64,000 bases of DNA from Desulfobulbaceae bacterium (lineage in GTDB: Bacteria > Desulfobacterota > Desulfobulbia > Desulfobulbales > Desulfocapsaceae), in contig WSXV01000011.1 of the NCBI GenBank assembly GCA_009773475.1, positions 1 to 64,000 on the forward strand, in the 5' to 3' direction. The translations under genes and the position numbers were made by a program. A model generated the notes under the pieces. It was not told where the DNA came from and ran no database searches. It saw nothing but the letters and a program-made list of their open reading frames with translations. Positions 7,723-17,276 of this stretch are shown one piece after another; position 1 is the stretch's first letter; every line of letters begins with the position of its first letter.

Positions 7723-9543
7723 TTATTCAATAAAGTCATCGGCATGAATGTTGTGACGCTGCATCTTTCGGTACAGGGTGCTGCGATCCACACCGAGCAT
7801 GCGGGCAGCCTTGGATTTGTTACCTCTTGCGCGTTTCAGGATGTCAATAAGCTCATTTTTTTCACTGATGTAAGGAGGATATGTGGGATTTACTGCGAAT
7901 GTTGGCTGGGGAGCAGGATGTGCCGAGCTTGGAATTGATTTCTCAACTGCCGAGGCATTTCTTGGCAGTTGCGGTGAACGGATTTCTTCTGGGAAGTGTT
8001 CCTGTGAAATTGTCTGGCTTTCACACAGAACGCAAGCACGCTCAATGACATGACGGAGTTCCCTGACGTTTCCGGGCCAGGCATAAAGGGAGAGTAGCTT
8101 CATGGCCTGATCAGAAATCCCATGAATGTTTCTCTTCAACTGTTCCCGGAACAAAGAGAGGAAGTGATACGCCAGTATGGGGATGTCTCCTTGCCGGAGA
8201 CGAAGGGGCGGTAGCTTAATCTCCACTACCTTCAGCCTGTAGTAAAGATCTTCGCGGAAGTTTCCGGCCCGGACTTTTTCAATAAGATTGACATTGGTGG
8301 CAGCAATGATCCGGACATCAACCTTGACCGGGCTATCCTGGCCCACTGGTGTAAAGGTCTTTTCCTGAAGAAAGCGGAGGAGGCGCAGTTGCGTTCGTGG
8401 AGAAATATCACCGATCTCATCAAGGAATAGGGTGCCATGATCAGCCTGTAAAAGCCATCCTGGCCGGTCACGATCAGCGCCGGTGAACGAGCCTTTTTTA
8501 TGTCCGAAAAGTTCACTTTCCAGAAGATCTTCAGGGATAGCAGCACAATCAACCTTAATAAGAGGCATGTCTTTTCGCCTACTTTCAAGGTGCAGTGATT
8601 CTGCTGCCAGTTCTTTGCCGGTACCAGATTCTCCTGTGATCAGGACGGCAGTGTCAACTTTCCCCACATTTTCAGTGAGTTTGTAAACGTCCTGCAGCAA
8701 CTGGCTTGCCCCGACAAAGCCGTGGAAATGATTTCGAAGAGAGCTGTTTGCATCAGGCTCCGGCAGGGTGATGTCTCTTGCGACGATGACAACGCCGCCA
8801 AATTCATCTTGGCCGTCCTGGAGTGGTGAGGCATTCAGGCTTATGATTCGGATGTTGCCGTCGGGCTCTTGACATTCAATCTGATGTTCCCGAACCTCCT
8901 TCCCGTTGCTCAATACCTGGAAGGCATCCTGAAGACAAACTCGACTCATTTCATTTGGGAGGGATTTTATTGTGGTTGGCATGGCATCATCATCGAAGGA
9001 CAACCATTTTTTGGCTGTATTGTTGATCTGGATGATATTCATGTCATTGTCAATGGTGATAATGGCGTCGCGAACAGAACTGAGGATAGCTTCTAAACAG
9101 CGTTTATACTTTTCATTTTCCTTGCGGAGTTGTTTCTTTTCCTTTTCCAGTTGCCAGTGCTGGAGTGCTTGACGGACAAATTTCAGTAGGGTTTCCTTGT
9201 TGACGGGTTTGGAGATGTAATCAAAGGCCCTGTAACGAACTGCCTCGGACGCAGAGTTAAGATTAGGAAAGCCGGTAATCATGACCACTGGGCATTCAAT
9301 CCCGTTTTTTCGAATCTTGCGGAGAAAATCTGTGCCGCGTCCCCCTTCCAGGACTATGTCACTGATAATCAGATCAAATTCATGGGCCTCGATGGCCACT
9401 AATGCCTCGTCCAGATTTGTAACCGTGGTGACGGGGCCATAGCCTTCCCGTGTCAGAAACATCTCAAAGGTCATGCGTATACTTGCCTCGTCATCGACGA
9501 TAAGGATGCGCGCGTTTTTGTCGATTGTATCAACGTATTCCAT
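7723..9543 (-). CDS. NtrC-family sigma-54 response regulator (receiver-PAS-AAA+-HTH)
   Basis: 606 residues. An N-terminal receiver (about 10-125) carries the acidic pair DDE at 17-19, phospho-acceptor Asp62 in LIISDI, and the conserved Thr and Lys (SKPVNKE). A PAS domain follows (about 145-260), then the sigma-54 AAA+ domain with GESGTGK (304-310), the sigma-contact loop GSFTGA (351-356, Ala to Ser variant of GAFTGA) and FLDEIGD. A Fis-type helix-turn-helix (DRSTLYRKM) ends the protein. It would activate sigma-54 promoters when phosphorylated, and the PAS domain may add a second input. It starts 3 bases after the stop of the cognate kinase gene. Its downstream neighbour is the sigma-54 promoter of the peptide operon, the most likely target. 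Confidence 0.93.
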   Translation of the reverse strand: MEYVDTIDKNARILIVDDEASIRMTFEMFLTREGYGPVTTVTNLDEALVAIEAHEFDLIISDIVLEGGRGTDFLRKIRKNGIECPVVMITGFPNLNSASEAVRYRAFDYISKPVNKETLLKFVRQALQHWQLEKEKKQLRKENEKYKRCLEAILSSVRDAIITIDNDMNIIQINNTAKKWLSFDDDAMPTTIKSLPNEMSRVCLQDAFQVLSNGKEVREHQIECQEPDGNIRIISLNASPLQDGQDEFGGVVIVARDITLPEPDANSSLRNHFHGFVGASQLLQDVYKLTENVGKVDTAVLITGESGTGKELAAESLHLESRRKDMPLIKVDCAAIPEDLLESELFGHKKGSFTGADRDRPGWLLQADHGTLFLDEIGDISPRTQLRLLRFLQEKTFTPVGQDSPVKVDVRIIAATNVNLIEKVRAGNFREDLYYRLKVVEIKLPPLRLRQGDIPILAYHFLSLFREQLKRNIHGISDQAMKLLSLYAWPGNVRELRHVIERACVLCESQTISQEHFPEEIRSPQLPRNASAVEKSIPSSAHPAPQPTFAVNPTYPPYISEKNELIDILKRARGNKSKAARMLGVDRSTLYRKMQRHNIHADDFIE

Positions 9544-9546
9544 GGC

Positions 9547-10686
9547 TTATACGCTGGACGAAGGAATTTGAACAAGCATTTCGGTGAATTGGTGCATGAT
9601 CGAATTGACTTTGATGGAACCGGCATGGTCCTGGATGATCCCGAAACTGATACTGAGGCCAAGGCCGGTTCCCTGGCCGGCAGGTTTGGTGGTGAAGAAT
9701 GGATCAAAGAGTCGGTCAAGAATACCCTGGGGAATCCCGGTGCCGTTATCACGGAGGCTGGTTTGGATCCAGGCTCGACCGTCTTCCAGGGTGATGGGCC
9801 GGCAGGAGATCAAAATCTTCTTTTCTGGCGCGGGAATGGGGTAGCGTTCATTCAAGGCAAATCGGCTGTTGCTCAGGAGATTGAGAATGACCTGCTGCAA
9901 CTGGCGAAAATTACCATTGATAGGACAGGGGCCGTCGAAAAAGTCTGTGCTGATCTGGATTCCGTCATTTTTGCATTGATGCTCAACCAGTGACAAGCTG
10001 GTCTTGATGACATCAACCATGTCAATGGGTTCAATTTCCTGGTCGCCTTCTCTAGCGAAGGAGAGCAGATTTTTAATAATGGAGGCAATTCGTTCGCCTT
10101 CATTGATGATTCGGGTAAGGAGTTCTTCTTCGAGGGAGTTCTTTTTGCTGTCATCCAGAAGAATCTGGGCGAAATTAATAATGCCGGTGATGGGATTGTT
10201 CACCTCATGGGCAACACCTGCGGCCAGCTCGCCGATGGCAGCCAGTTGCGCTGTCCGCATGGAGTCGACTTTGCGGACTTCCTCGGAGGTCAATGCACGG
10301 GCGATTAATAGTATTTTTCTGACAAGCCCGTCATTCTCCTTGATCGGCGAGATGTTGAGCAGATACTCTCCAAAAAGACCGGGCAGTCTGGTCTCCTCCA
10401 CTCGGGGAGTACAAGTCTGTAGAAAGGATTCCAGCGGGCATTGGAGGTGGGGAGAGCTGCCGCCATGAATAATCTTACAGATTCCCATGCCGATAATCTG
10501 ATCTTTTGTCTTGTGGGCAGCGGCGATGGCGGCCGGATTCGCATCGAGGATGATCCCTTCAGGGCTGACAACCAGTACCGGGTCCTGGATGGTGTCGAAA
10601 AGCAGTTTGCCGGTTCCTGCAGGAGAAAAGCTTTTCTGATACCTTTCGGGGCTGCGCTCTGTGTTTTTCTGCCGGGAGGAAGGCAT
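9547..10686 (-). CDS. PAS-domain histidine kinase, cognate to the NtrC-type regulator
   Basis: 379 residues without a membrane segment, so cytosolic. A PAS domain spans about 28-140 and includes Cys residues (C70, C83, C92) that could sense redox or ligand. The dimerisation domain has the H-box GVAHEVNNP with His160. The ATPase domain shows DNGTGIP and the glycine-rich GQGTGLGLS. It would autophosphorylate and transfer to Asp62 of the regulator encoded immediately downstream (3-base gap). Upstream, 11 bases separate it from the YqeY-domain gene, so the three form one operon. Its DHp helices are closely similar to the truncated sensor at 3400-4305. Confidence 0.93.
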   Translation of the reverse strand: MPSSRQKNTERSPERYQKSFSPAGTGKLLFDTIQDPVLVVSPEGIILDANPAAIAAAHKTKDQIIGMGICKIIHGGSSPHLQCPLESFLQTCTPRVEETRLPGLFGEYLLNISPIKENDGLVRKILLIARALTSEEVRKVDSMRTAQLAAIGELAAGVAHEVNNPITGIINFAQILLDDSKKNSLEEELLTRIINEGERIASIIKNLLSFAREGDQEIEPIDMVDVIKTSLSLVEHQCKNDGIQISTDFFDGPCPINGNFRQLQQVILNLLSNSRFALNERYPIPAPEKKILISCRPITLEDGRAWIQTSLRDNGTGIPQGILDRLFDPFFTTKPAGQGTGLGLSISFGIIQDHAGSIKVNSIMHQFTEMLVQIPSSSV

Positions 10687-10697
10687 GGGATTTGTAC

Positions 10698-11342
10698 TTA
10701 TCCGGCCAGCGAGTTGAGAACTTTTTTGACCATATTGCCGTCTGCGCCTTTACCAAAATGTTTCATGATGGTCCCCATGGCCTGCATTGGGGTTTTGAAC
10801 TGGGAAAGATCGATATTCGCTTTGGTCCAGGCCAGGATTTCATCTTCGTCGGCTATTCTGGGCAGATACGATTCAAGAACCTGCAGATACTCGGAAGTTG
10901 TCTGCTTGGCGAATTCCAGGGTTTGTTTTTCAGACTTGCACAGCCCCATGATCACGGAGATGATTTCATCGTGGGTAATTTCATCATCGCGCTTGGGACG
11001 GCTGCTTTTTTTGCCGCTTTCAAGGGTGATGGGTAGAGTTATTCTGGTGGGGAATTCGCTGATGATAATGCGGATGGCGCCCTTGACTGCTTCATTTCTG
11101 CTCAACATGGCAGCTTTCAGATCACTGCGCAGTTTGGTGAGCAGGGGAATGCCGGATGTTTCGCTCCAGCCATATTCATTCAGTTCGCTCATTGATGTGC
11201 TCATGGGGGTAAAGGTTTGGATGGACGCGGTTCGCCCGCGTCCTGTTAGTTCCGTATACTGTTTCATTGATTGAATTCCATCTGTGACTACTGTGAATCC
11301 GCTTGTGTATTGGCGAATTTTAATTCTCTCAAGTATCTTCAT
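10698..11342 (-). CDS. GatB/YqeY-domain protein
   Basis: The C-terminal 150 or so residues match the YqeY family (about 150 aa), which resembles the tail domain of the GatB/GatE amidotransferase subunits and is thought to bind tRNA; its cellular role is poorly defined. Recognisable blocks are LRSDLKAAMLSRNE near the start, QTLEFAKQT, LPRIADEDEI and the C-terminal MGTIMKHFGKGADGN. The start is uncertain: 11342 gives 214 residues with a 50-60 residue extension, while 11204 (MSTSMSELN) fits the family length better; neither has a strong ribosome site. First gene of the kinase/regulator operon. Confidence 0.75.
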   Translation of the reverse strand: MKILERIKIRQYTSGFTVVTDGIQSMKQYTELTGRGRTASIQTFTPMSTSMSELNEYGWSETSGIPLLTKLRSDLKAAMLSRNEAVKGAIRIIISEFPTRITLPITLESGKKSSRPKRDDEITHDEIISVIMGLCKSEKQTLEFAKQTTSEYLQVLESYLPRIADEDEILAWTKANIDLSQFKTPMQAMGTIMKHFGKGADGNMVKKVLNSLAG

Positions 11343-11498
11343 ATCGGAATCCAGTAATACGTGTCAAGGGAAAAAGCCGGAACAGGTTGGACCGTGCTGA
11401 AGATCTTCCAAGCGCTGGAAACAGTTGGTTCTGCTAGCTTTTCCTTTGGATTTATGCTATTTAGTAAGCAATATGTGGAGAGGTTTCTTTAAACTGGC

Positions 11499-13985
11499 AT
11501 GGGTCAAACGGATACGATGCGGCAGGGTGTGATCGAAGAGAGGCTTCAGGGGATTGTCGAGCGGGTCACCTATCATAATACTGAGACTGGCTGGTCGGTG
11601 CTCCGAGTTAAGTGTTTTCAGGAACACGAGCCGGTGACGGTGACCGTGCATCAGACCCGCGTTTTTGCAGGAGCCACCATGAAGTTTTTCGGCTCTTGGG
11701 CCGTTCATCCTGGGTATGGCCGCCAGTTCAAAGCCCTGCGTGCCGAGGAGCAGAAACCGGCCACTGCCGCCGGGCTGGAGAAGTATCTGGGCTCCGGTCT
11801 GATCAAAGGGGTGGGGCCGAAGACGGCCCGCAGGATCGTCACTCATTTCGGCAAAGACACCCTCGATATCTTTGAAGGTCGGATTGAAGACCTGCTCCTG
11901 GTGCCGGGCATTGCCCATAAAAAACTTGCCGGCATCAAGTCGGCCTGGGAAGAACACCGGGCCGTGCGTGAGGTGATGCTCTTTCTTCAGGGGCATGGTA
12001 TCTCGACCCTGTTTGCGGTACGCATCTACAAAAAATATGGGGATCAGGCCGTTGCTCTGGTGCGGGAGAACCCATACCGGCTAGCAGACGATTTCTATGG
12101 GATCGGCTTCTTCTCTGCCGACAAGGTGGCGCTTTCTTTAGGTATTCCTCTGGACTCAGCACTCAGGATTATGGCTGCCATTCGTCATATCCTGGCTGCC
12201 TCCCGGGAACAAGGTCATTGCTTTCTGACCACCAGCCAGATCCAAATGCAGATCAAGGAACTTTTGGAGATGGACCTGGGAGATGGACTTGCGGTTTATC
12301 TCCAGACCATGGAACGGGAGAATCATCTTAAGACCCGTCTTCTTGCCATCGATGACACTACTCCTGTTTCCTGTTACTATTCCAAAACCCTCTATTACGA
12401 CGAGAAGAATTGCGCTGAATGGCTCAAGAAGATGTGTTCCCCCCTTGCCGTTGATGTCAAACGAGTGGAACATTGGCTGTCAGCCTACAGCGCCACCCAG
12501 AATTTACAGCTCAGTGCCGAACAGTATGGGGCAGTGGCTGGTATTGCCGCATGTCGCTGCGCGATCTTGACCGGTGGGCCGGGCTGCGGCAAGACCACTA
12601 CCACCAAGACCCTGGTCATGCTGTTGCAGGCCATGAAGCTGCGTGTGGTTCTGGCTGCACCGACGGGACGGGCCGCCCAGCGCATGGGTGAGGTGATTGG
12701 CGTTGAAGCCTTGACCATTCATCGTCTGCTGGAATATCAGGGGGGCGGGTTCAAACGAAACCAGGAGCTGCCTTTGGAGCTTGACTGCCTCATCGTTGAT
12801 GAGTGCTCCATGCTTGATATCAGCCTGACGGCCTCTCTTTTGGCAGCCATACCCGAAGGGGCGCGCCTGGTTCTGATTGGAGATGCCGACCAGCTGCCTT
12901 CGGTGGGCGCCGGCAATGTGCTGGCGGATTTGATTGCCTCCGGAGTGGTCCCCCTCTTCACCTTAAATAAGGTATTTCGGCAGGCCGGGGAATCCTCGAT
13001 TATACGGTATGCCCATGCCATCAACACCGGTGAGATTCCCCGCATTCCGTCTCCCTTTAAAGAACCGGGACTGTGGAAAGAAAAGGTGGATTGCCTTTTT
13101 CTTGATTCCAACGAGGCGACCCAGGAGCAGCTGCGGGTGATCGCCAGGGTCCGAGATCATTTCAAGTTGTCGGGCCGTGAGGTCGAGGCTCAACTAAGCC
13201 AAGAGCAGCTCTACACCGGGGCTGATGAAGAGTTGCCGGCTCCAGGATTGAGGACGAAGCTCGATCTCCCGGATCAATACCGTCATATCAATTTTGGTCT
13301 GCTTCAGACGGCGGAAAATAGTGCCGATGAACTGCGGGCGGTGCTAAAAAAGGTGCATCCCTGGTCGTCCCTCTATTATGGTCTGACCGCCCAGGAGGTG
13401 ATTGTCAGATTGTATACTGAATGGATTCCGAAATATTTTGGGAAAGGGTGTGAAATCCAGGTGCTTTCCCCCATGACCCGTGCCAGTCTGGGAACGGGCA
13501 CCCTGAATCGGACCCTCCAACAGGCGGTGAATCCCGGTTCGGATGACAAGGGGCAGCTTATTCTTGGGGAACGGATCTTCCGAGTGGGGGACAGGGTTAT
13601 CCATCGCCGCAATAATTATGTGCTTGGGGTTTTTAATGGTGATATCGGGGTAATCGAGGGGGTAAACGCCCTTGACTTGACCTGCAGGGTGCGTTTCTTT
13701 GCAGGGGACCGGGAAGTTGAATACCAAAAAGATGAAATCAGTGAACTGGAGCTGGCCTACGCGATTACCATTCACAAATCACAGGGCAGCGAGTTTGATT
13801 GTGTGATTATCCCCATCGTCAGTCAGCATTTTAAGATGTTGTTTCGTAATCTCATCTACACAGGTTTGACCCGGGCGAAGAAACTGGCGGTTTTCGTCGG
13901 TACCAGACAGGCCTTTTCCATGGCGGTTCAGAATGAAGATACGGCAAAGCGGCAGACGGCACTGGCGGAGCTGTTGCGGGGGTAA
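11499..13985 (+). CDS. recD2: RecD2-type SF1 DNA helicase
   Basis: 828 residues. The N-terminal OB-like region is followed by tandem helix-hairpin-helix motifs (KGVGPKTARRI near 108 and LLVPGIAHKKLAGI near 140), typical of RecD2, which works without RecBC. The helicase core has Walker A GGPGCGKTTT near 357, motif II DECS, and the C-terminal motifs YAITIHKSQGSEFD and YTGLTRAKK. It unwinds DNA 5'-3' in replication and repair. The segment around residues 530-620 (with QLSQEQLYTGADEE) is not one I recognise as conserved and may be a lineage insertion. Divergent from the YqeY operon, with 156 bases between them. Confidence 0.92.
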   Translation: MGQTDTMRQGVIEERLQGIVERVTYHNTETGWSVLRVKCFQEHEPVTVTVHQTRVFAGATMKFFGSWAVHPGYGRQFKALRAEEQKPATAAGLEKYLGSGLIKGVGPKTARRIVTHFGKDTLDIFEGRIEDLLLVPGIAHKKLAGIKSAWEEHRAVREVMLFLQGHGISTLFAVRIYKKYGDQAVALVRENPYRLADDFYGIGFFSADKVALSLGIPLDSALRIMAAIRHILAASREQGHCFLTTSQIQMQIKELLEMDLGDGLAVYLQTMERENHLKTRLLAIDDTTPVSCYYSKTLYYDEKNCAEWLKKMCSPLAVDVKRVEHWLSAYSATQNLQLSAEQYGAVAGIAACRCAILTGGPGCGKTTTTKTLVMLLQAMKLRVVLAAPTGRAAQRMGEVIGVEALTIHRLLEYQGGGFKRNQELPLELDCLIVDECSMLDISLTASLLAAIPEGARLVLIGDADQLPSVGAGNVLADLIASGVVPLFTLNKVFRQAGESSIIRYAHAINTGEIPRIPSPFKEPGLWKEKVDCLFLDSNEATQEQLRVIARVRDHFKLSGREVEAQLSQEQLYTGADEELPAPGLRTKLDLPDQYRHINFGLLQTAENSADELRAVLKKVHPWSSLYYGLTAQEVIVRLYTEWIPKYFGKGCEIQVLSPMTRASLGTGTLNRTLQQAVNPGSDDKGQLILGERIFRVGDRVIHRRNNYVLGVFNGDIGVIEGVNALDLTCRVRFFAGDREVEYQKDEISELELAYAITIHKSQGSEFDCVIIPIVSQHFKMLFRNLIYTGLTRAKKLAVFVGTRQAFSMAVQNEDTAKRQTALAELLRG

Positions 13986-14064
13986 GACAGCGAGGGAGAA
14001 ATGTTCCGGGCAGTGCAGGCGTTGAGGTGTAATGTATTTTGAGCGTCAAAACCAGGGAGGAAAA

Positions 14065-14508
14065 ATGGAATATCAAACAGGAGCAATGGGACGGGTGATC
14101 ATGGCCCGTTTTGATCAGGGTGATGATCTGCTGATGGGATTGCAGGAGCTGATTGTTAAAGAAAATCTTCGATGTGGCTGGTTCCAGATCCTGGGAGGAT
14201 TGCGTCAGGCCGGGGTTGTGACCGGGCCTAAGGAACCGACCATGCCACCTGATCCGGTATGGGCTGAGGTCGATGGAGCCCGCGAAGTTGTGGGCAGCGG
14301 ATCCGTCTTCTGGGAGGGTGAAGAACCGCGTATTCACCTCCATGCCGCCATGGGCCATCATGGGGAGACTATGACGGCATGTGTCCGCCGAAACACCAAG
14401 GTTTATCTGATTTTGGAAGTTATTCTCTTTGAACTGCTGGGGGTTGTTGCGACCCGGCCTTTTTACCCCGAGGGTGGATTTAATCGGCTCACCTTTGGAA
14501 AAGTGTAA
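14065..14508 (+). CDS. PPC/DUF296 domain protein
   Basis: About 147 residues. The start at 14065 follows GGGAGG directly; an earlier in-frame ATG at 14032 has no such site. The sequence follows the PCC/DUF296 pattern: MARFDQGDDLL near the start, an LGGLRQAG turn, HLHAAMGHHGETMTACV (metal-coordinating His cluster) and a C-terminal LGVVATRPF. Plant members are AT-hook DNA-binding proteins; bacterial stand-alone members are trimeric metal-binding proteins of unknown function. Follows recD2 by 79 bases on the same strand. Confidence 0.82.
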   Translation: MEYQTGAMGRVIMARFDQGDDLLMGLQELIVKENLRCGWFQILGGLRQAGVVTGPKEPTMPPDPVWAEVDGAREVVGSGSVFWEGEEPRIHLHAAMGHHGETMTACVRRNTKVYLILEVILFELLGVVATRPFYPEGGFNRLTFGKV

Positions 14509-14566
14509 CGCACAGGTTTTTTTACATAACGTTAGTTAATGAACGGATGAAACAGGATGATATTTT

Positions 14567-15136
14567 ATGGATGAGACAATAAGCAGATCTGAACTGAAAC
14601 GAAGATTTAAGCAGATTGAGGACGTGGCGCAAGAATTGACTGAACTCACTGACAAAGATCTGAAAAAATTTCCAGGCGATGAGCTTGTCTGCGCAGAAAT
14701 CAAGATTATTCGAGCCTTAAGCGGCGGCGCCCGGAAACGGCAGGTGAAACATCTCGCCAAGATCCTCCGGCAGGGGTCGGATCTGGATGCCGTCTATGAT
14801 TTTTTGAGTAACAGAAAAGGCTCTCAGCTCAAGGTGAAAACCCAGCTGCACGAGGCGGAGCATCTGCGCGATGCCCTGATCAATGAGGCCATGGCGGATT
14901 TTCAGCATTGCCGATCTCTCCAGAGGGCATGGGAGCCGGACTGGAAGAGCGAGATCTTTGGACCGGCCTTGGCCAAATATCAGGGACTCGACGAAGACGC
15001 CCTGCGGAAAACCGTGTATCAGTACGTCAAAAGCCATAATCGGCTCTACTATCGAGAACTGTTCCGGATGGTCAAAGCGGCCATTGACAACTATGAGCAA
15101 AGCCGTCGGATTGACGCCTCGAAAGAAGGAGCTTAA
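14567..15136 (+). CDS. darP: DarP/YjgA-like ribosome-associated protein (DUF615)
   Basis: 189 residues starting ETISRSELKRRFKQIEDVAQ, followed by LTELTDKDLKKFPGDEL, a close match to the DUF615 family. The E. coli member (YjgA/DarP) binds late 50S assembly intermediates and assists peptidyl-transferase-centre maturation. The helical arrangement and length (E. coli 183 aa) agree. An upstream ribosome site is weak. Stands between the DUF296 gene and a porin-like gene. Confidence 0.87.
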   Translation: MDETISRSELKRRFKQIEDVAQELTELTDKDLKKFPGDELVCAEIKIIRALSGGARKRQVKHLAKILRQGSDLDAVYDFLSNRKGSQLKVKTQLHEAEHLRDALINEAMADFQHCRSLQRAWEPDWKSEIFGPALAKYQGLDEDALRKTVYQYVKSHNRLYYRELFRMVKAAIDNYEQSRRIDASKEGA

Positions 15137-15198
15137 TGCTTTTCTTGATTATGGTTTGCCGCTGCCGCCATAAATCAAAGGAGTTCCAACAATGACAG

Positions 15199-15223
15199 GC
15201 CCTTGCCCCATGGGGGTAAGGGC
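15199..15223. repeat. Short GC-rich hairpin downstream of darP
   Basis: GCCCTT and AAGGGC arms with an inner CCCCA/TGGGG stem form a stable hairpin about 60 bases past the darP stop. It is followed by six A rather than T on the plus strand, so it is not a standard terminator for darP. Confidence 0.4.
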
Positions 15224-15334
15224 AAAAAATGATATGACAAAATGAAAGAAATTTAGTATCTGTAACATCCGTTATTCACACCACTAATTTGATAACCTGC
15301 TGGATAAGCGGAAGAAACAGGGGGGAGTGCTTGG

Positions 15335-15363
15335 TTGACATCGGTAAATTTCCCTTTTAATCA
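15335..15363 (+). promoter_or_regulatory. Possible sigma-70 promoter for the outer-membrane protein gene
   Basis: A perfect TTGACA at 15335-15340 is followed after 17 bases by TAATCA, a weak -10. It lies 35-60 bases upstream of the chosen start at 15398. Confidence 0.35.
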
Positions 15364-15397
15364 TTATGACGTTGATGTGCCTGAGAGGAGAAAGAGG

Positions 15398-16354
15398 ATG
15401 GAAAAATGTTTTAAGGTAGGAGCCCTGGCGCTGGCAGCGGCGAGTTTACTTTGCGGGGGCCAGGATGCTCAGGCAGGGGGCGGCGGCAGCTACCCCAACG
15501 GTGCTGAGTCTTTTCTTTCCGGAGCGGTTCCACCTCCCGGGTTTTACTACCTGAACTATTCCTATTACTATACCGCCGATTCCCTGAAGGATAATAACGG
15601 CCATGATGTCGGCGTCTTTGATGAAATCACGGCCGTGGCTAATGTCTCCCGATTTTTGTGGATGAGCGATATCACCCTGTTCGGCGGCAACTATGGTCAG
15701 CATCTCTTTGTGCCGTATCTGGATGTGAGCCTCGACTTTAAAGCCCCGGTAGGATCTGGCAACTCGATGGGCTATGATGACAGTTCAGTCCCTTATCTTA
15801 TCTATAGCCCCATGGTTCTTGCCTACCATCTGATGGAAGGAAAGCTGCATGTGGCGGTTTCGCCCATTGATCTCTATATCCCCACCGGTCAGGAAGATGA
15901 CAATTTGGCTGCCACCGGCCATAATTTCTGGACCTTTGAGCCGGTCGTCGCCGTCACTTACATGCCCAATAACTGGGAATTTTCAGCGAAGTTCATGTAT
16001 GACTTCAATACGACCCAGGATGATTATGCGCATCCATCGGGCTTGCAGGTGGATCGGACACCCGGACAGGAGTTCCATTTTGACTATTCCTGTTCCTATG
16101 CCCTGAATCCCAGCTGGCGGGTCGGGGTGAACGGGTACTATTATGTGCAGACCACCGATGACAACTTCAAGGGGCCTAATGCCGCTCTGTTAGAGGGAGA
16201 GGAGGGAAACCACAGCACGGTGCTGGCTGTTGGTCCAGGTGTTTGGTATAACTACCAGAATATGTTTTTTGTGTTACGTACCCAGTACGAAACCATGGCC
16301 AAGAACAAGACCGAGGGAAATAACGTCTGGTTCACCTTTACCTACGCCTTTTGA
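15398..16354 (+). CDS. Outer-membrane beta-barrel protein, MetA/SphA-type transporter family
   Basis: 318 residues. The start at 15398 has an AGGAGAAAGAGG ribosome site. A signal peptide (KVGALALAAASLLCGG, cleavage near AQA) is followed by alternating aromatic/polar beta strands and a C-terminal aromatic residue (FTFTYAF) typical of outer-membrane insertion. The pattern YLNYSYYYTADS at the mature N-terminus, IDLYIPTGQ and VGVNGYYYVQTTDDNF resemble the 'phenol MetA degradation' family (PF13557), members of which are putative outer-membrane channels for hydrophobic compounds. Substrate cannot be told from sequence. A strong terminator follows at 16399-16435. Confidence 0.8.
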   Translation: MEKCFKVGALALAAASLLCGGQDAQAGGGGSYPNGAESFLSGAVPPPGFYYLNYSYYYTADSLKDNNGHDVGVFDEITAVANVSRFLWMSDITLFGGNYGQHLFVPYLDVSLDFKAPVGSGNSMGYDDSSVPYLIYSPMVLAYHLMEGKLHVAVSPIDLYIPTGQEDDNLAATGHNFWTFEPVVAVTYMPNNWEFSAKFMYDFNTTQDDYAHPSGLQVDRTPGQEFHFDYSCSYALNPSWRVGVNGYYYVQTTDDNFKGPNAALLEGEEGNHSTVLAVGPGVWYNYQNMFFVLRTQYETMAKNKTEGNNVWFTFTYAF

Positions 16355-16398
16355 TTTAGCTGGTCGGTCATCTCCGGTTTTTTAAGCCGGAGATTAAC

Positions 16399-16435
16399 AA
16401 AAAAGGGAAGCCCTGATGAAGGGCTTCCCTTTTTT
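16399..16435. terminator. Strong bidirectional terminator
   Basis: Perfect 16-base arms (16399-16414 and 16420-16435; AAAAAAGGGAAGCCCT and complement) around a 5-base loop, with A-run and T-run flanks built in. It serves the plus-strand porin gene and the converging folE2 gene. A smaller CTCCGG/CCGGAG hairpin lies just before it. Confidence 0.9.
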
Positions 16436-16516
16436 GTTTGTTTTGATTGAGAAAATCTGGTCACCGATGCTGGGGATCAGATTTTTTTCGGAGAAATCGT
16501 TGATTTGTTTTTTACA

Positions 16517-17272
16517 TCAGTTGATGTCTTCACTGTCCACATAGGCATAGGCGCTGTGTTTATGGATGGACTCAAAGCTCTCCACTCCAGCGGAAAACCA
16601 GAGGACATCAGGATGGGCAAGGGCTGCGACCGCCACCTTGCGCACTACGTCCTCGACAAACATGGGGTTATTGTATGCCTGTTCGGTGACAAATTTTTCG
16701 TCAGGTCGTTTGAGCAGGGCGTAGACCGGGCAGGATGCCGATTGTTCGACCATGGTAATCAGATCCTCCATCCAGATAAACTTCCTGAATTTTACATTGA
16801 GACTGACTTCGGCCCGCTGATTATGGGCGCCAGCACTACTGATCTCTTTTGAACAGGGGCAAAGGGTGGTGATGGGCACCAGCACCGAAAGAGTAAAATC
16901 TTCTTTCTTGCCGGCGCCATTGATGCTGCCGGTGAAGGTGCAGTTGTACTCCATAAGGCTGGGGGTCCCGGTGACCGGGGCTTTTTTCTCAATAAAAAAG
17001 GGGAAGGACATGATGATGCTGGCAGATTCGGCATTGAGTGCCCCTCTGATTTCCTCCAGCAGGGTCGAAAAGATGGTGACGCTCATCTCGTCCATGTAGC
17101 GATTCAGGGAGGTGGTAAAGACGCTCACGCAGCTTTCGCGATGGATCCCCGGCATGCGAGCCTGCATGCTGACCGTGGCCACGGTGTTCTGCAGGCCGCC
17201 ATTTTTTTCAAGGATGCGTACCGGAAGCTGGATATCCTTGATGCCGACCGCTTCGATGTTGATGGCGACCAT
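16517..17272 (-). CDS. folE2: GTP cyclohydrolase FolE2 (type IB)
   Basis: 251 residues. Converts GTP to 7,8-dihydroneopterin triphosphate, the first step of folate synthesis and also used for queuosine. Diagnostic motif: TTLCPCSKEIS followed by SAGAHNQRAEV, holding the metal-binding Cys and His of the T-fold enzyme. FolE2 can use metals other than zinc, which suits zinc-poor or anoxic settings. AGGGAA precedes the start. It follows metF by only 4 bases, so two one-carbon/folate genes form an operon. Confidence 0.94.
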   Translation of the reverse strand: MVAINIEAVGIKDIQLPVRILEKNGGLQNTVATVSMQARMPGIHRESCVSVFTTSLNRYMDEMSVTIFSTLLEEIRGALNAESASIIMSFPFFIEKKAPVTGTPSLMEYNCTFTGSINGAGKKEDFTLSVLVPITTLCPCSKEISSAGAHNQRAEVSLNVKFRKFIWMEDLITMVEQSASCPVYALLKRPDEKFVTEQAYNNPMFVEDVVRKVAVAALAHPDVLWFSAGVESFESIHKHSAYAYVDSEDIN

Positions 17273-17276
17273 CTGC